Part shown: piece after piece, positions 29,801-40,385 of the stretch
How positions within the stretch are numbered: position 1 is the first letter of the stretch
Layout of the letters: each line of letters starts with the position of its first letter
NCBI GenBank assembly: GCA_025558095.1
Contig: JAIVFI010000034.1
Coordinates: 62,001-126,000 of the forward strand
DNA: 64,000 nucleotides
Source: Hyaloraphidium curvatum
Lineage: Eukaryota > Monoblepharomycota > Hyaloraphidiomycetes > Hyaloraphidiales > Hyaloraphidiaceae
Direction of reading: 5' to 3'
The notes under the pieces: model-generated
What the model saw: only the letters and a program-made list of their open reading frames with translations
Database searches by the model: none
What the model was told of the DNA's origin: nothing
Made by a program: the position numbers and the translations under genes

Positions 29801-32800
29801 TCACCCCTTCCCGAACAAGTACCCGGGCAGCTCCACGGGCTCGGCGCCGTGGCCGAGGCACCCGACGAGCGGCAGCACAACCTCGGGCTTGGCCCCCGGC
29901 ATCTCGTCCTGCGTCGCCGTGGCCAGGTCGAACGTGCTGTCGATGGCCGGGCTGTTGATGTCGACGGTGTAGCCGAGGTCAGCCAGCGACCTGACCGTGA
30001 CGACGCTCAGCGGATTGCCCCTGTCGCTGAGGAACCCCGTCATGAGCTCCCGCTTGAACGCGTCCTCCTTCCAGTGCGAGCACGTGGTGCCCGTCTGGTT
30101 GAACTTATCCTCCACGGGAACGTAGCCCAGCCCCAGCGAGTCCGAGGGGTCGACGACCGACAGGCTGGCGTTGGCCTGCGCGCCGGTGAACCGCGCCCCC
30201 GCGGGCTCGGCGCCGGTACCGATGTAATCGGAGCAGTTGGACGGCGAGAGCAGGCCGCGACCCTTCCAGAGGGTGCCGATGCCCAGGACGTGGCCCATCT
30301 CGTGCAGGATCAGGTCCTCGAGCACGCCCTGGCCGTACACGCGGTCAACGTCATCTGCGGGAAGGAAGCGACGAGGTTTCAGCTCGCGGCGGTGTTCGCG
30401 TCCTGCACTGCTCCGGCTCACCAATGTCGAAACGCATGTAGCCCGTCACGGGGACGGAGTTCGGGCGGCTGAGCGCCGGTCCGGCCTGTCCCAGCACCCC
30501 GAAAGGCCCGTCGATGGCCTCGACGGTAAAGGCGATGATCAGGTCGTCCACGACGGGGCAGGACATGACGTTGGTCCCGAGGTTGCTACCCACGCACGAC
30601 GCGAGCGGGTTGGGGTTCTGCGCCGCGGCGTTGATGTTGGAGACGTCGGCCGTGATGACCGACATCCACTTCTGCGCGGCCGTCACGAAGTGCGAGTCGA
30701 AGGTCTTGTTGGGGGAGCAACTGACTAGCTCGATCTGGAACGTGTTGGCGGCGGTCTTGCTCGCGTCCGCGAGGACGTAAGGCACAGGGAGGTAGGTGCA
30801 GTCGGCGCGGAGGATGGTGTTGCTGGGGTGCAGCGTCGGCGTGACCGTCATGGGGTAGCTCGTTATGCTCGCGGTCTGCGAGGTCGTGGCTGTCTGGCTC
30901 TGCGATTCCGACGTGGTGGCCGTCAAGCTCTGCGACTCCGAAGTCGTTGCCGTTGCGGAGGCAGATTCGCTGGACGTGGGCAACGCCTGGAGGAGCAGGT
31001 GAGCTACCTGTGCGATGCGTCAGCAAAGACCGGATTCACGCACCCCTTCCTCGGTCGCTGTTGCTGTTGTGCTCTCGACGTCTGCCGTCGTGGTCTGGGG
31101 GATCAGAGGTGAGCCTACCAGTACGCTGCGGCAAGACAGTGGGATCGGCGCACCTGTTCCTCGCTCACCGTCGGGGTAGTGACCTCGGCCGGGAAGGTTG
31201 GCTCCGCCTTCCTGATCACCACTCCGCCGACTTCCGACCAGTACAGGATCGATCGCTCGGCGTCGAAGGCCAGGCCGCTGGGGTACATGGCGTACGGGCT
31301 CACTTGGACCGGCGCCCCGCCCGAGCCCAACCAGGTGCTGACGGTGCCGTCGGGGGCCACGATCCGGATCCGCTGGTCCCACAGGTCCGGGATGTACAGG
31401 TTGCCCCACGAATCCTTGACGAGGGACCAGATCGCGCTGAACGAGGCCGCATCGGCGGGTCCGCCGTCGCCGAACCCCGCCGCTTCCCGTTGCCCCGTGC
31501 CGATAACCCGCACGGCGGCGCTGCCGTCAGCAGGCTGGCGGAGAACCCATCCCGCACCGGTTTGTTGGTCCGACACGCCGAGGAGGAGGGAGCCATCGGC
31601 CTCGGGGAGGATGTAGTTGATCCCCACCGGCCAGTCGAAGTTGGCGACAGTGGTTACATTGCCCGTGGCGGCCGAGACGCGCCGCAGGCGGGCGAAGACG
31701 CCTTGGGAAAAGGTCCAAGTGGCGATGTAGACGTCACCATTGGAAGCGACCGCCACCGCGCGGGGCATCATCGCCACGCTCCTGGGCGGCCCTGCTGCGT
31801 CCACGTCAGCGGGGAGCCCGTAGCCGGCAAAGGTCGTCATCGTGCCGTTCGGGAACACCTTGCGCACGCGGCCGGCTTCGGCAAAGAACATGTTGCCCTC
31901 GCCGTCGAACGCGCAGGTCAGCGCCTGATCGATGAAGGACCCGGTCGCCGGGCCGTCGTCGTATATCGGGCCGCCAGACTGGCCCGTGCCAGCAAAGAGA
32001 GAGATGATCCCCGTGGTCCGGTCGACCTTGCGCACGGCGTTGAAGCTGGTGTCCGGGAAGTAGATATTGCCCGCCGCGTCGAGGCAGAGGTGCCGCGGCG
32101 CCCTCAGCGAGGCGGACGTGGCCGGCCCGCCGTCCCCCGGGGGATCGTAGTTGTTGCCCCATTGGCCGGCGACGATGGTGACATGGTAGGCCGTCGGCTG
32201 CGGTCCCGGCGTACGAGTGGTCGTTGCGGTCGTAGTGGTCTGTAGAATCCGTAAGCTCCTTGCCCGAAACGGGGCGAATGACGTCCATCTACCTGCTCCG
32301 TGGTTGCCGTTACCGTCGTAGTCGGAATCGGGAAAAGAGGATCCGCCTTCCTGATCACCACTCCGCCGACTTCCGACCAGTACAGGATCGACCGCTCGGC
32401 GTCGAAGGCCACGCCGCTGGGGTACATGACGTTCGGGCTCACTTGGACCGGCGCCCCGCCCGAGCCCAACAAGGTGCTGACGGTGCCATCAGGGGCCACG
32501 ATCCGGATCCGCTGGTCCCACAGGTCCGGGATGTACAGGTTGCCCCACGAATCCTTGACCAGGGACCAGATCGCGCTGAACGAGGCCGCACCGGCGGGTC
32601 CGCCGTCGCCGAAGCCCGCCGCCTCCCGCTGCCCCGTGCCGATAACCCGCACGGCGGCGCTGCCGTCGGCAGGCTGGCGGAGAACCCATCCGGCGCTGGT
32701 TTGTAGGTCCGACACGCCGAGGAGGAGGGAGCCGTCGGCCTCGGGGAGAATGTAGTTGATCCCCACCGGCCAGTCGAAGTTGGCGACAGTGGTCACATTG

Positions 32801-35800
32801 CCCGTGGCGGCCGAGACGCGCCGCAGGCGGGCGGAGACGCTTTGGGAAAAGGTCCAAGTGGCGATGTAGACGTCACCATTGGAAGCGACCGCCACCGCGC
32901 GGGGCATCATCGCCACGCTCCTGGGCGGCCCTGTTGCGTCCACGTCAGCGGGGAGCCCGTAGCCGGCAAAGGTCGTCATCGTGCCGTTAGGGAACACCTT
33001 GCGCACGCGGCCGGCTTCGGCAAAGAACATGTTGCCCTCGCCGTCGAACGCGCAGGTCAGCGCCTGATCGATGAAGGACCCGGTCGCCGGGCCGTCGTCG
33101 TATATCGGGCCGCCAGACTGGCCCGTGCCAGCAAAGAGAGAGATGATCCCCGTGGTCCGGTCGACCTTGCGCACGGCGTTGAAGCTGGTGTCCGGGAAGT
33201 AGATATTGCCCGCCGCATCGAGGCAGAGGTGTCGCGGGGCCCGCAGCGAGGCGGACGTGGCCGGCCCGCCGTCGCCCGGGGGATCGTAGTTGTTGCCCCA
33301 CTGGCCGGCCACAACACTCACGTTGTAACCGGTCGGCTGCGGCCCCAGCGTGCGAGTGGTCGTTGCGGTCGTCCTGACCTGTGGGTTGTGTAACCCGGGC
33401 GAGAAGAGATGGTCATTAGCCAAGAACATTAGCCCAGAACAAGACTACGTGGCAGTCACATACGTGTTCCGTAGTCACCGTTGCGGTGGTGCTCTCGATC
33501 ATGCCCGCTGTCGTCGACTGGGGATGACGTGAGCCTACCCATACGAGGCGGAAGCAAAAACGGGAAGCACATACTTGCTCCGTCGTCGCCGCCGCCGTGG
33601 TGGTCGCGGCCGGCGGCAGCGGCCCCGTCGGGCAGCGGTACGTCGTCTCGTCGTCGTTCCAGTCGATGAAGCCGCCGCTCGGGCAGCCGGACGTGTAGCA
33701 CCGGCATGCCCCGGTGACGCTGTTGAACCCAATCAGGTCCGTGCACACGCCGTTGCCGGTGTTGCAGAAGGCCAAGCACGCCTCCGCGCTCGGCTGGATG
33801 GCTTCGCCGAAGGGGTTCTCGTTGCAGATCTGGACCGTATCGGCCGAGCAGTCGCCCAGCGAGCGAGCCGTCGTGCCGCAGAATGCCGCGGGGCTCGCCG
33901 TCGGGGTCGGCGCCGCAGTGGTCGCCTAGGGGCGTCGGGTAAGCTACAATGCTGAAGCAACCAGGCAGTAACAGACCTGCTCCGTCGTCGCCGCCGCCGT
34001 GGTGGTCGCGGCCGGCGGCAGCGGCCCCGTCGGGCAGCGGTACGTCGTCTCGTCGTCGTTCCAGTCGATGAAGCCGCCGCTCGGGCAGCCGGACGTGTAG
34101 CACCGGCATGCCCCGGTGACGTTGTTGAACCCAATCAGGTCCGTGCACACGCCGTTGCCGGTGTTGCAGAAGGCCAAGCACGCCTCCGCGCTGGGCAGGA
34201 TGGCTTCGCCGAAGGGGTTCTCGTTGCAGATCTGGACCGTATCGGCCGAGCAGTCGCCCAGCGAGCGAGCCGTCGTGCCGCAGAATGCCGCGGGGCTCGC
34301 CGTCGGGGTCGGCGCCGCAGTGGTCGCCTGGGGGCGTCGGGTAAGCTACAATGCTGAAGCAACCAGGCAGTAACAGACCTGCTCCGTCGTCGCCGCCGCC
34401 GTGGTGGTCGCGGCCGGCGGCAGCGGCCCCGTCGGGCAGCGGTACGTCGTCTCGTCGTCGTTCCAGTCGATGAAGCCGCCGCTCGGGCAGCCGGACGTGT
34501 AGCACCGGCATGCCCCGGTGACGTTGTTGAACCCAATCAGGTCCGTGCACACGCCGTTGCCGGTGTTGCAGAAGGCCAAGCACGCCTCCGCGCTGGGCAG
34601 GATGGCTTCGCCGAAGGGGTTCTCGTTGCAGATCTGGACCGTATCGGCCGAGCAGTCGCCCAGCGAGCGAGCCGTCGTGCCGCAGAAGGCCGCGGGGCTC
34701 GCCGTCGGGGTCGGCGCCGCAGTGGTCGCCTGGGGGCGTCGGGTAAGCTACAATGCTGAAGCAACCAGGCAGTAACAGACCTGCTCCGTCGTCGCCGCCG
34801 CCGTGGTGGTCGCGGCCGGCGGCAGCGGCCCTGTCGGGCAGCGGTACGTCGTCTCGTCGTCGTTCCAGTCGATGAAGCCGCCGCTCGGGCAGCCGGACGT
34901 GTAGCACCGGCATGCCCCGGTGACGTTGTTGAACCCAATCAGGTCCGTGCACACGCCGTTGCCGGTGTTGCAGAAGGCCAAGCACGCCTCCGCGCTGGGC
35001 AGGATGGCTTCGCCGAAGGGGTTCTCGTTGCAGATCTGGACCGTATCGGCCGAGCAGTCGCCCAGCGAGCGAGCCGTCGTGCCGCAGAAGGCCGCGGGGC
35101 TCGCCGTCGGGGTCGGCGCCGCAGTGGTCGCCTGGGGGCGTCGGGTAAGCTACAATGCTGAAGCAACCAGGCAGTAACAGACCTGCTCCGTCGTCGCCGC
35201 CGCCGTGGTGGTCGCGGCCGGCGGCAGCGGCCCTGTCGGGCAGCGGTACGTCGTCTCGTCGTCGCTCCAGTCGATGAAGCCGCCGCTCGGGCACCCGGAC
35301 GTGTAGCACCGGCATGCCCCGGAGACGCTGTTGAACCCGATCAGCTCCGTGCACACGCCGTTGCCGGTGTTGCAGAAGGCCAAGCACGCCTCCGCGCTCG
35401 GCTGGATGGCTTCGACGAAGGGGTTCTCGTTGCAGATCTGGACCGTGTCGGCCGCGCAGTCGCCGAGCGAGAGGGCCGTGGTGCCACAGAAGGCCGCGGG
35501 GCTCGCCGTCGGGGTCGGCGCCGCAGGGGTCGGGAAATCTGTGCGGGTGGTCGTGGTCGTGGCGAGCAGCGGGTTCGCGGCCCCCACGCGGAGCGGGGAG
35601 TCGCCGAGACGCCCGCAGACCTCGGCACCGTTCGAGTAGCACACGAACGCGGCGCCGTTATTGCACCCGGGATCGGCGGTTATCTCGATGGATTGCACCA
35701 GGCCGGCCTGGTCCGCCGTCACCAGCACGGGCACCTCGCAGCCGTCGGTCCAGAGGGGCCGCCCGTCGAGGCCGTTGCGCATGGTCAAGGTCACCCGCAT

Positions 35801-38484
35801 GTCGACTTGGGAGGTGAGGTGTCAGCGAAGGTGCCTCCGAGGAAATGCGCCCAAGCGACTCACGATCCTTGGCACCGTCGGGCAACCACGGCACCCCGAG
35901 CAGGCCGTCGGCGCCCACTAGCATCTCCGGCACGGCGTAGAACTTGTTGGGCCCGATGTTGTTGGTGAAGCACTCGGCATCCTCGAAGGACGTGGCGAAC
36001 GATCCGGGCAGCTCGCCTTCAACGAAGGTGACGCCGATCCTGACGAGGTTGGTCGCCACTAGAGGCGCGGCATTTTGTCAAATTCCTGCCGCGTTCCGTC
36101 AAAGAGGACACTCACCGTCAGCAGCAGCCGGGCAGCCCCCGCCCTGCCGACCGGCCACCCTCCGCCTGGCCACGGGCGGCGAAGACCACTGGAAGCTGAT
36201 AAAGTAGTACCCAGTGGGGAGCTGCGGGGCGCTCGTCGTGGTGGGCTGCTCCGCGGTCGTGGCCGTCGCCGTGGTACGCGTTGAGGTGGTGAGGTGAGGA
36301 ATGCTGGCATTGCAGACCCCGGGGATCGCGTAGAACGTCGTGGTGAGCGGGGCATAGACCGAGACCGGCCCGCACTGGAACGCGCAGCCGCAGAAGGTCT
36401 GGTTGGTGACCGAGTTGAACATGACCGAGGCGTAGTACGGGTACGGGAACCTGTTGCCCCCTGCCAGGTTCTCGGCGGCGCAGATCGAGGCGCACTGCGA
36501 GCCGCACGCCGCCGCCCCCGAGACAGGGATGGAGCAGGAGAATCCGAGGCCGGTGCCTTCGCCGACCCCTGGGCAGTACTGGCCCGGGCCGCCGACGCCG
36601 ACCTGCGCCGACACGTCGACGGGATCGCCGCCTACGCAGGTGCCGACGGCGCAGTCGGAGCTCCTAGCGCAGCTTGCGGGGGTCGGGGCCGCGGTCGTAG
36701 TCGTGGGCAGCACGGGGGGCTCGAGCGTCGTCGTTGGAGCCCCAGCAAGAGCGGTTGTTGAAGGCGCAGCACCTTCGCTGGTCGGAGGTGCGGCGACGGC
36801 GGTGGTTTGCGTCTTTGTGGTGGGCGCAGCCGTTGTCGTGACGAGGCGAGGCAGGCTTGCGTTGCAGACCCCGGGGATCGCGTAGAACGTCGTGGTGAGC
36901 GGGGCGTAGACGGAGACCGGCCCGCACTGGAACGCGCAGCCGCAGAAGGTCTGGTTGGTGACCGAGTTGAACATGACCGAGGCGTAGTACGGGTAGGGGA
37001 ACCTGTTGCCCGCGGCCAGGTTCTCGGCGGCGCAGATCGAGGCGCACTGCGAGCCGCACGCCGCCGCCCCCGAGACCAGGATGGAGCAGGAGAAGCCGAG
37101 GCCGGTGCCCTCCCCCACGCCGGGGCAGTACTGCCCCGGGCCGCCGACGCCGACCTGTGCCGACACGTCGACCGGGGTGCCGCCGACGCAGGTCCCGACG
37201 GGGCAGTCGGTGCTGCGAGCGCAGCTCGGGTTGGTCGGGGCGGCGGTGCTGGTGCTCGTGGTCGTGGTGCGAGTGGCCGTGGTCGTGGGCAGCACGAAGG
37301 GCTCGATTGTCGTCGTCGGCACGGCAATAGTGGTCATGGTCCGGGTCTCGGTTGCGGTCTGCGTGGCGGTGGTGGTCGGCTCTCCCTGTCCTGCAGGGGT
37401 CTGCGTGGCCGTCGTCGTCGAGAGCACCGAGACGGTGAACGTGGGCGCCTGCGCCGTCGGCACCGGGCTCCCCTCCTCGCCCATGCAGACGCCCGAGACG
37501 GGGTAGCAAAGGCGGCCGCCGTTCAGGGTGGCCTGGAAGTCGACCGTCTGCCGTCCCATGAGGCGGCGCGGGGCGGTGGGGCAAGCTGCGAGGGTGAAGG
37601 CGGTGCGGCCGCGGACGCCGAGGCAGAGGCCGGACGAGTCGCGGAGGTAGACGCGGTTGCAGCTGGGCTGGAGCTCCGGGGGGCACAGCGGCTGGAAAGA
37701 TTCTGCGGACAAGAGAACGTGAGCCACGGCCTGAGCAAGAGGAAAATCGCGCACCTCCAGGGGCGTCAGAGACCGTACATCCGTTTACGCCGCACGAGAG
37801 GCCCTTGGAGCCGATAGCGAACTTGACCGGGGCACCCGCGTTGCGCGGCCTCTGCCGGGCGGTCCAAGTCAGCGATAGCACTGCAAATGAGACGACGGGC
37901 GGCAACCAACGATGAGGGGCACCCTCAGCACGGGCGACGTGCTCCCCTTCGGCCACTCGAACGACGCGATGTCCGTCGCGGGGGCCTCGGCCCGCGCCAC
38001 GACGAACGTGCCGCTCGGCATGATGACCATCCTTCCCGAGGCCCAGCCGTCGGCGTCGGTGCGCAGCCTGGCGCGGACATAGCGGCCGTTCTTTGGCTGC
38101 GGCCGGATGACGAGCACGTTGCGGTTGGCGTAGCCGGGCTCGCCGCCGTCGACGCGGCCGTTGCCGTTCCTGTCGTCGAAGAGCCTGACCTTGAGGCTGA
38201 CCGTCTAAAATAATGGGGGAATAATGGGAGTTGGCACTCGCCGGCGGTCGGGCAAATTGGAGGCCCACCCGGTAGGCGCCCGGCGTGGTCGTCCGCCGGC
38301 GGCGCGTGGTCTTTACGCGACGGACCGACGTCGTCCGGCGGTCGTTGTGGTTCGCCGCGAGGGCGCGCGTCGGCGAGGGCGCCGGCGCCGCAGACGCGGC
38401 CACAATGAGGAGCGCGAGAAGGGCGAGCGCGAGGAGCGCGGCTGCTGAGAGCAGGACAAGGCGCGACCGCCCACGGGCCGCCAT
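29801..38484 (-). CDS. Giant modular secreted protein: SdrD-B-like, Cys-rich repeats, NHL propellers and leishmanolysin-type protease
   Basis: Sixteen exons (38269-38484, 37911-38204, 37755-37851, 36116-37702, 35864-36058, 35183-35805, 34781-35131, 34379-34729, 33977-34327, 33575-33925, 33464-33517, 32293-33378, 31154-32239, 31044-31094, 30422-30986, 29801-30354) total 7812 nt, exactly 2604 codons. Order: hydrophobic signal/anchor (LLSAAALLALALLALLIVAA), basic-Thr stretch (KTTRRRRTTTPG), SdrD-B-like domain (LFDDRNGNGRVDGGEPG), Thr-rich linker, two 12-Cys-type repeats, a short beta-type segment, five 10-Cys modules, Thr linkers, two NHL propellers, and a metalloprotease with zinc site LILHEMGHVLGIGTLW, third ligand in CSHWKEDAF and Met-turn ELMTGF. 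The protease family (M8-like) degrades matrix proteins. Several adjoining genes remain possible, but unbroken frame across 15 introns argues for one. No GPI tail. Confidence 0.75.
31154..33378 (-). repeat. Two tandem NHL-propeller exons of identical length
   Basis: Exons 32293-33378 and 31154-32239 are each 1086 nt (362 codons) and differ by only about 20-25 residues. Each begins with Thr-rich sequence, then VAGQWGNNYDPPGDGGPATS, and repeats with the NHL signature (LRAPRHLCLDAAGNIYFPD, LVKDSWGNLYIPDLWDQRIR), ending in a Thr-rich tail with EQ before the donor. They are separated by a 53-nt intron in phase 0, so one exon could be duplicated without frame change. Confidence 0.85.
33575..35805 (-). 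repeat. Exon array: 402-nt exon-plus-intron unit in tandem
   Basis: Exons 34781-35131, 34379-34729, 33977-34327 and 33575-33925 are each 351 nt, separated by identical-length 51-nt introns starting GTCTGT (period 402 nt). A fifth copy of the domain forms the 3' part of exon 35183-35805. Each encodes 117 residues with 10 cysteines (FCGTTARSLGDCSADTVQIC, GACRCYTSGCPSGGFIDW), then a Thr/Ala/Pro linker ending AATTEQ. Copies differ by a handful of bases, including in introns, which implies recent expansion or gene conversion. Confidence 0.9.
36235..37340 (-). repeat. Two tandem 552-nt Cys-rich domain repeats within one exon
   Basis: Within exon 36116-37702, a 184-codon block occurs twice with a 552-nt period. 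Each contains SCARSxDCxVGTCVGG, VGVGGPGQYCPGVGEG, ACGSQCASICAAEN, NQTFCGCAFQCGPV and ends near FYAIPGVCN, joined by Thr-rich linkers. The repeats are almost identical at DNA level. Confidence 0.9.
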
Positions 38485-39011
38485 TTCACGGGCGCCGCCG
38501 GTCCGGGCGTCCGCGACTCCTGCCAAAATGAAGGCACTCCGCCTCCGACTACAGGAGCCAAGCGGCTTGGCTGGTCGACATAACTGGCTGACGAAACCCT
38601 TCTTTGCCCTGCGGAACCGTCCGGGCCACAAATGCCGTCCCCGCGACCGAACCGGTCGTCCTCCTTTTGATCATGACTTCCTGCCGATCTCCTAGTGGTG
38701 CGGAGTGAGCCCGGCCGCGCTGCCGGAGGTGGCCGGTCCGCCCTGGTTGTGGCTTAGGAGTTCCAGCCATCTTCCGCATCGGGATGGACCCAACCGTGCT
38801 CCGCTCCCACTGCGCGCGCGCGGGGCCGATGAGTCAACGTCCGGTGCCGGGCGGCTGCACAGGCTTCCGGGTCCCTCGTTAGGTGCGGATCGGGCGCTCG
38901 TTGCGCCGGCCAAGGGGCGTTGCTCCCCCCGCTATCGCAAAGAGTGCGCAGAATTGGACCGACTCGCTCTCGCAGGCGCAGGATTTTATATAGATCTCCA
39001 ACACTCAGCGG
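38485..39011. other. Intergenic stretch
   Basis: About 530 nt between the giant gene start and the SDR stop. An AT-rich patch (ATTTTATATAGATC, near 38983) adjoins the SDR 3' end and might serve 3'-end formation. No gene seen. Confidence 0.4.
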
Positions 39012-40220
39012 CTACCCCAGCTTGCCCGGCACCACCGGGTGGCTCGAGCTCAGCCCGCCGTCAGCCACGTAGGCCTGGCCGTTCACGTAGCTGGCGTCGT
39101 CCGAAGCCAGGAACGCGACGACGGCGGCCATCTCGTCCGGCACGCCGCTTTCGCAAAACATCAGCACCGTAAGGGGAGGGCAGGGAGGGGAGGCTCACTA
39201 GCGTCCGAGGGGGTTCAGCTGGCCGATCTTGGACACGGAGCCGCGCGCGCGGGCGGCGTCGAAGGTCGGGGCAGTCTGCGGGCGGTACGGGTCAGAAAAG
39301 ATGCGGAACAGGAGAGTGAGCGGCGCACCATGCCGGTCTCGATGAGGCCGGGGCACAGCGCGTTGACGCGGACGCCGGTGCGGCCGAGCTGCCAGGCGCC
39401 GGTCTGGACGATGTTGATCACGGCCGCCTTGCTCGCGGAGCTAACAAAAACAGTTGAGAACGGTGCTCCCCAGCACCAATATCGATGACACCCACTAGTC
39501 GGTCGAGCCCGCGCCGGACCGGATGCCGGCGACCGACGCCGTGGCGATGATCGACCCCGACGCCCTGGGCTTGGCCGCCGACGTGACCTGCATCGCGGCC
39601 GACCCGTACTTGAGCGCCAGAAACACCGACACGGTGTTGATCTTGAGCGTGCGGAGGAACTGCGCCGCCGTCACGTCCTTGAAGTGGGTCGGCGTGCCCA
39701 CGATGGCGCCGTTGGCAAAGAACACGTCCAGGCGGCCGAATTCCGCCATGGCCGTGTCGACGATGCCCTTGACGTCGGCCTCCTCGGAGGCGTCGACCTT
39801 GCGGACGATGCAGCGCGTCTTGCCGCCCGTGAGCTTCTCGATGTCGGCCTTGAGCGACGGGAGGTTGGTCTCGTCGAGGTCTGCCGCGTTCCACGGGTGT
39901 TCGCGGTGCGTTCCGATCGTTTTCCGGTGGCAGCGAGAGGTTGGAAGGATCAGTCCGGCTTCCCGGCAATCCGGGCCGCGCCGCCCACCAGTCGCGACGA
40001 CCGCCGCCGCTCCCTCCTGGGCGAACCGCAGGCACGTCGCCCTCCCGATTCCCCTCGGCGAGCCCGCTCCGGTCACGATGCAGACTTTCCCGGCGAGCCT
40101 CTGCGACGGCGACGCGCTCTGCGCCTGGCGGCCCTGCCAGTACTCCCGCGCGGCCGCAGCGGGGTCGCCGCCGGCGAGGTGCGCCGCGACGGCGGCGGTG
40201 CGCTGCTGCGGGGAGGACAT
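39012..40220 (-). CDS. Short-chain dehydrogenase/reductase
   Basis: Five exons (39989-40220, 39496-39880, 39329-39440, 39199-39275, 39012-39147; introns 108, 55, 53, 51 nt) give 942 nt, in frame, 313 residues. NAD(P)-binding [18 protein letters not shown]; the usual NNAG is present as [11 protein letters not shown]; catalytic Ser region [15 protein letters not shown]; catalytic Tyr/Lys in [12 protein letters not shown], where the Tyr codon spans an intron; then [15 protein letters not shown] and the C-terminal [13 protein letters not shown]. The ~45-residue N-terminal extension before the Rossmann fold is not family-standard. Substrate unknown; cytosolic by sequence. Confidence 0.9.
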
Positions 40221-40385
40221 GTTGCACGGGATGCGGAGTCGGGCGGGGGATGGGGGAGTGAGGGTGACGGAGTTGAGGTCGGGCCGACAACGAGCGGAAC
40301 TTCCGAGGAACCTCGAACAGTTCAAGCTTCCCATCGGCACAGGTTATCCATCATAAGCAGAATACATATCGCCGTAGGTGATCTA

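Noticed and set aside
31044-31094. Gene boundary between propellers and protease
   Set aside because: A 51-nt Thr-rich exon with good splice sites joins both sides in frame, and total length stays divisible by three, so one gene is preferred.
30947-32245. Long plus-strand open frames opposite the NHL exons (repeated at 32260-33393)
   Set aside because: They mirror the minus-strand propeller coding sequence, have no domain and are explained by GC-rich codon bias.
33575-35805. CRISPR-like or satellite array because of the strict 402-nt period
   Set aside because: The unit contains a coding exon with conserved Cys codons and splice sites.
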